From Protoeuglena noctilucae (lineage: Eukaryota > Chlorophyta > Pedinophyceae > Marsupiomonadales > Marsupiomonadaceae): a DNA stretch of 45,034 nt. This document shows positions 42,682 to 45,034 of this stretch, piece after piece. Positions within the stretch are counted from its first letter, which is position 1; every line of letters begins with the position of its first letter. The translations under genes were made by a program, and so were the position numbers. The stretch spans positions 1 through 45,034 of the forward strand of contig OY253691.1 in assembly GCA_958009085.1 (NCBI GenBank), given 5' to 3'. The notes beneath the pieces were generated by a model. The model did no database searches, was not told the DNA's origin, and was given only the letters and a program-made list of their open reading frames with translations.

Positions 42682-43461
42682 ATGGACTACGCAATTTGGT
42701 GGCGAAGCACATGGACTTATCTTTTTCAAGACTCAAGATCTCAAATTGCTACTGCAATTACAAATTTTCATTCTGATGTAATGGTAATTATGCTATTTGT
42801 AGTAGGATTTGTACTTTGGATTCTAACTCGAACAAGAATTCTTAGAATGAAAGCTCAACGCACTTACAGAATTACTCACGGTAGAAGAATTGAGATTATC
42901 TGGACTCTTCTTCCAAGACTAGCAGTATCAAGTATTGCTCTACCGTCTTGGACTCTTCTTTATTCAACAGATAGAATTCCAGGAGAAAGAACTAATCCTT
43001 TTGATCTAACCATTAAAGTGACAGGTCGACAATGGTACTGGTGTTACGAATATGGTCTAGATCTAAGAGAAGATGTAGAAAGGCCTAGTTTTGAAAGTTA
43101 TATGACTAGAGAAAGAGATCTCCCACAAGGAGGTCTTCGTCTCCTAGAAGTTGATAATCGAGTGGTTACTCCAAGAAATCGTATGATTCGAGTTCTAGTG
43201 ACTAGAGGCGATGTTATTCATAGTTGGGCAGTACCATCTCTAGGAGTCAAGTGTGACGCTATTCCAGGACGGCTCAATCAAGTGTTTTTTCTTAGAAATC
43301 GAGAAGGTGTTTTTACTGGGCAATGTTCTGAACTTTGTGGAACCTACCACAGATTCATACCAATTGTGGTGGAAAGAATAGGAATGGAGCATGCGCTAGT
43401 GTGGCTTACTGAGAGAATGGATTCGTTAGATAGAATGGATTTTGGCACTAGCCTAACCTAA
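42682..43461 (+). CDS. cox2: Cytochrome c oxidase subunit 2 (cox2)
   Basis: 259 aa, intact, not split as in Chlamydomonas relatives. Two N-terminal helices are followed by VTGRQWYWCYEYG, IHSWAVPSLGVKCDAIPGRL with a CuA His, and GQCSELCGTYH-A-F with the other CuA ligands. The Met ligand, three residues after this His, is encoded ATA (43357-43359), suggesting AUA = Met. Marked Ala is AGA; conserved Arg are CGN. The TAA lies in a CCTAAACTTCGTTTAGG palindrome, after which the same frame continues into the next entry. Confidence 0.97.
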   Translation: MDYAIWWRSTWTYLFQDSRSQIATAITNFHSDVMVIMLFVVGFVLWILTRTRILRMKAQRTYRITHGRRIEIIWTLLPRLAVSSIALPSWTLLYSTDRIPGERTNPFDLTIKVTGRQWYWCYEYGLDLREDVERPSFESYMTRERDLPQGGLRLLEVDNRVVTPRNRMIRVLVTRGDVIHSWAVPSLGVKCDAIPGRLNQVFFLRNREGVFTGQCSELCGTYHRFIPIVVERIGMEHALVWLTERMDSLDRMDFGTSLT

Positions 43462-44030
43462 ACTTCGTTTAGGTTAGTCAGGTATTCTAGGATAGAACCA
43501 TACCATAACGATTCATCGGAGGACGAGGGGAGCTCGTCGTATGATTCTATGTTTCTAGCCGGGTATCTGGAAATGGCACAATACTATGCTGAGGAGTCAG
43601 CACGACGAGCTGTAGGGCTTCCTCATGCTGAACTAGCCTGGCGGGCGAGGACAGCTGTAACTCATCTGTCACAGCAGCGGCTACATGAGCTAACTGATAT
43701 GCAAGTTAAAGAACTAGTTACTCATGTCGACCTAGCCCTCCGACTGGCGGATCTGGAAGCCTGGGATACCTGGCAAACGATGGCCAATTCTCCCTCGACA
43801 GAGATTAAAGAGGCTAGGAAGGCTTCACTTCAAGGACGGCAACTTCCGCCGCCTGGCAAAAGTTTGAGCTCTTTATCCTTAACGAACTCACCATTGACAT
43901 TGAGCTCTGGTAGTTGCTCAAGCTCGGGAAGTGCGTCGAGAGACACGTGTGGTAGCCCGGGAAACCGCGGCTAGCATGGCGGCTTTCACGGCCTGGGGAA
44001 GGGTTGAGACACTCATTGTCCTTAACGCAC
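43462..44030 (+). pseudogene. GC-rich reading frame continuing cox2, broken by a hairpin and frameshifts
   Basis: After the cox2 TAA the same frame is open to about 43830: an acidic Ser-rich linker (YHNDSSEDEGSSSYDS), then Ala/Leu/Glu-rich helical sequence (MAQYYAEESARRAVGLPHAE, DLALRLADLEAWDTWQ). Past that point this frame uses UUG/UUA and becomes Ser-rich. Sense-like sequence instead continues in a second frame (WQKFELFILNELTIDIELW, 43850-43910) and then a third (VVAQAREVRRETRVVARETA.., 43910-44025). Base composition is more GC-rich than the surroundings. I do not recognise the protein. It may be a decayed C-terminal extension of cox2 or a captured ORF. An ATG at 43549 could start a separate short protein. 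Confidence 0.5.
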
Positions 44031-44194
44031 CTCTATTCACTAACTTACTTACCTTTCTTTCAGTTACTAACCTATGCATTCCTTACCTATAATCACTTAC
44101 CTATGCTTCGTATAGGTAAGTGATTAGAGGTAAGGCAGGTGAATGAAACAAAGTTTAGGTAAAAACCTAAAGACTCTCAAAAAAAAAAATAACT

Positions 44195-44620
44195 ATGGTA
44201 ACTGGAATACAACGAGTTCGAGGAAGACGTAAAATGAAAAAAAAACAAGTAGGAAAACTGACTTATCGAATTCTTGGAGGCTGGACGATTCAGCCGTTTA
44301 AAAATACGATTCTGCATTCTCGCGGATTTCGAAAGGGAATTTGTAGGCGAATTCATACGATAACGCCAAAAAAACCCAATTCAGCTCTGCGAAAAGTAGC
44401 ACGAATTCAACTTCCTGGAGGAGGTCGTGTTATGGCAAGAATTCCAGGAGAAGGTATTCATAATCTTTCGAAATATTCTCTTGTACTTCTCCGCGGAGGT
44501 CGAGTGAAAGATCTTCCAGGGGTTAAATACAAAGTGGTGCGTGGAGTCTATGATTGTCTCCCGATTCAAGGCCGAGTGCTTAGGCGATCCAAATATGGAA
44601 CCAAAAAACCTTCCCACTAA
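44195..44620 (+). CDS. rps12: Ribosomal protein uS12 (rps12)
   Basis: 141 aa. The hallmark [20 protein letters not shown] is present, followed by [20 protein letters not shown] and [14 protein letters not shown], ending RSKYGTKKP. uS12 lines the decoding centre. Conserved arginines are CGN. The N-terminus (MVTGIQRV..) is slightly longer than usual. A hairpin spacer precedes it and rpl6 follows, an order common in mitochondrial ribosomal operons only in part. Confidence 0.95.
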   Translation: MVTGIQRVRGRRKMKKKQVGKLTYRILGGWTIQPFKNTILHSRGFRKGICRRIHTITPKKPNSALRKVARIQLPGGGRVMARIPGEGIHNLSKYSLVLLRGGRVKDLPGVKYKVVRGVYDCLPIQGRVLRRSKYGTKKPSH

Positions 44621-44705
44621 ACTCTTCCCACGAAACTTCCTTTTCAAGACTCTTCAAAAAAAAGCATTCGTAGGTTCGAAGCCTACGATTCCCGAATAGA
44701 TTCGC

Positions 44706-45008
44706 ATGGAAAAGACTTGGATTTCTTTTTCTGGACGAGGATTTGGGCTCAAACGAATCGTAATCGGAGAAAAAAGACGGCTGTGGTTTAAACTGGGTTA
44801 CAATCGTTGGAAAGAATGGAAACTTCCCAAAGAAGTCAGAGTAATTCTTTTTAAAAAAAAAGAATTTCTCATCCTTGGTCCTAAACCTATGGTTCAAAGT
44901 CATGTGACTCATCTTCAACATCTACGATCTCCGGATATTTATCATAGAAAAGGAATTCATCTCTCTCAACAAATTCTTCGTCGAAAGACTGGTAAAAAAC
45001 AAGCTTAA
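44706..45008 (+). CDS. rpl6: Ribosomal protein uL6, C-terminal domain only (rpl6)
   Basis: 100 aa against a usual 175-185. It matches the second of the two homologous uL6 domains: LGYNRWKEWKLPKEV, FLILGPKPMVQSHVTHL, RSPDIYHRKGIHLS and the terminal RRKTGKK. An in-frame TAG lies 6 bases upstream of the ATG, so the first domain is not encoded directly upstream. Either the N-terminal half is lost, or it is encoded elsewhere (mitochondrion outside the window, or nucleus). Confidence 0.8.
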   Translation: MEKTWISFSGRGFGLKRIVIGEKRRLWFKLGYNRWKEWKLPKEVRVILFKKKEFLILGPKPMVQSHVTHLQHLRSPDIYHRKGIHLSQQILRRKTGKKQA

Positions 45009-45034
45009 GATTCACTTTGTTTAGGTAAGTAAAA

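Noticed and set aside
44669-44695. CGTAGG-TTCGAAG-CCTACG, which looks like a tRNA T arm, between rps12 and rpl6
   Set aside because: No matching acceptor, D or anticodon arm lies upstream; it is treated as an isolated hairpin.

Overview
This window is mitochondrial DNA, probably from a green alga. It carries respiratory genes nad1, 2, 3, 4, 4L, 5 and 6, cob, cox1-3, atp6, atp8 and atp9. It also carries genes of an ancestral-type mitochondrial set: rps12, rpl14, rpl16, the C-terminal half of rpl6, an rps7-like gene and a tatC-like gene. Both rRNAs and 20 plausible tRNA genes are present. Every gene lies on the + strand. The green-alga assignment is an inference from gene content, group II introns, a broken-up LSU rRNA and codon reassignment; I could not search a database.

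The main result is the genetic code. Conserved arginines in the core proteins are written with CGN. AGA and AGG fall where the families have alanine or another small residue, for example LIR-A-EL-A-FPGD in cox1, L-A-ERK and FFLGEY-A-N in nad1, L-V-A-DNSG in rpl14, and the Y-A-DD reverse transcriptase motif of the intron ORFs. A tRNA with anticodon UCU at 26942-27013 carries the alanine identity pair G3:U70 and A73, with the same first three acceptor pairs as the ordinary tRNA-Ala(UGC). AGR is therefore very probably alanine here. AGG to Ala is known from some Sphaeropleales mitochondria; use of AGA as well is, to my knowledge, not standard. Products below are read with AGR = Ala. UUA and UUG are almost absent from gene bodies, AUA is rare, and one AUA sits on the invariant CuA methionine of cox2.

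Layout: 1-4.1 kb has trnF, atp9 and four unrecognised ORFs (membrane, Ser-rich and coiled-coil proteins). 4.2-11.8 kb has cox1 with two group II introns. 12.4-15.0 kb has nad5 and a tatC-like gene. 15.2-19.6 kb has a tRNA-rich stretch with nad4L, rpl16 and the rps7-like gene. 19.7-23.7 kb has cox3 with a third group II intron. 24.2-27.0 kb has rpl14, nad1 and five tRNAs counting trnA(ucu). 27.0-30.1 kb has most of the LSU rRNA. 30.4-35.4 kb has nad3, atp8, cob, nad2 and tRNAs. 35.4-37.2 kb has the SSU rRNA. 37.4-45.0 kb has atp6, nad4, nad6, the detached 3' piece of LSU rRNA, cox2, a broken GC-rich ORF, rps12 and rpl6.

Almost every spacer is built from a small vocabulary of palindromes with three-base loops, assembled into hairpins with stems up to 47 bp. 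These hairpins also sit inside rRNA genes and inside reading frames, and they supply stop codons and C-terminal tails for many proteins. The maturase ORFs of all three introns are damaged in different ways.
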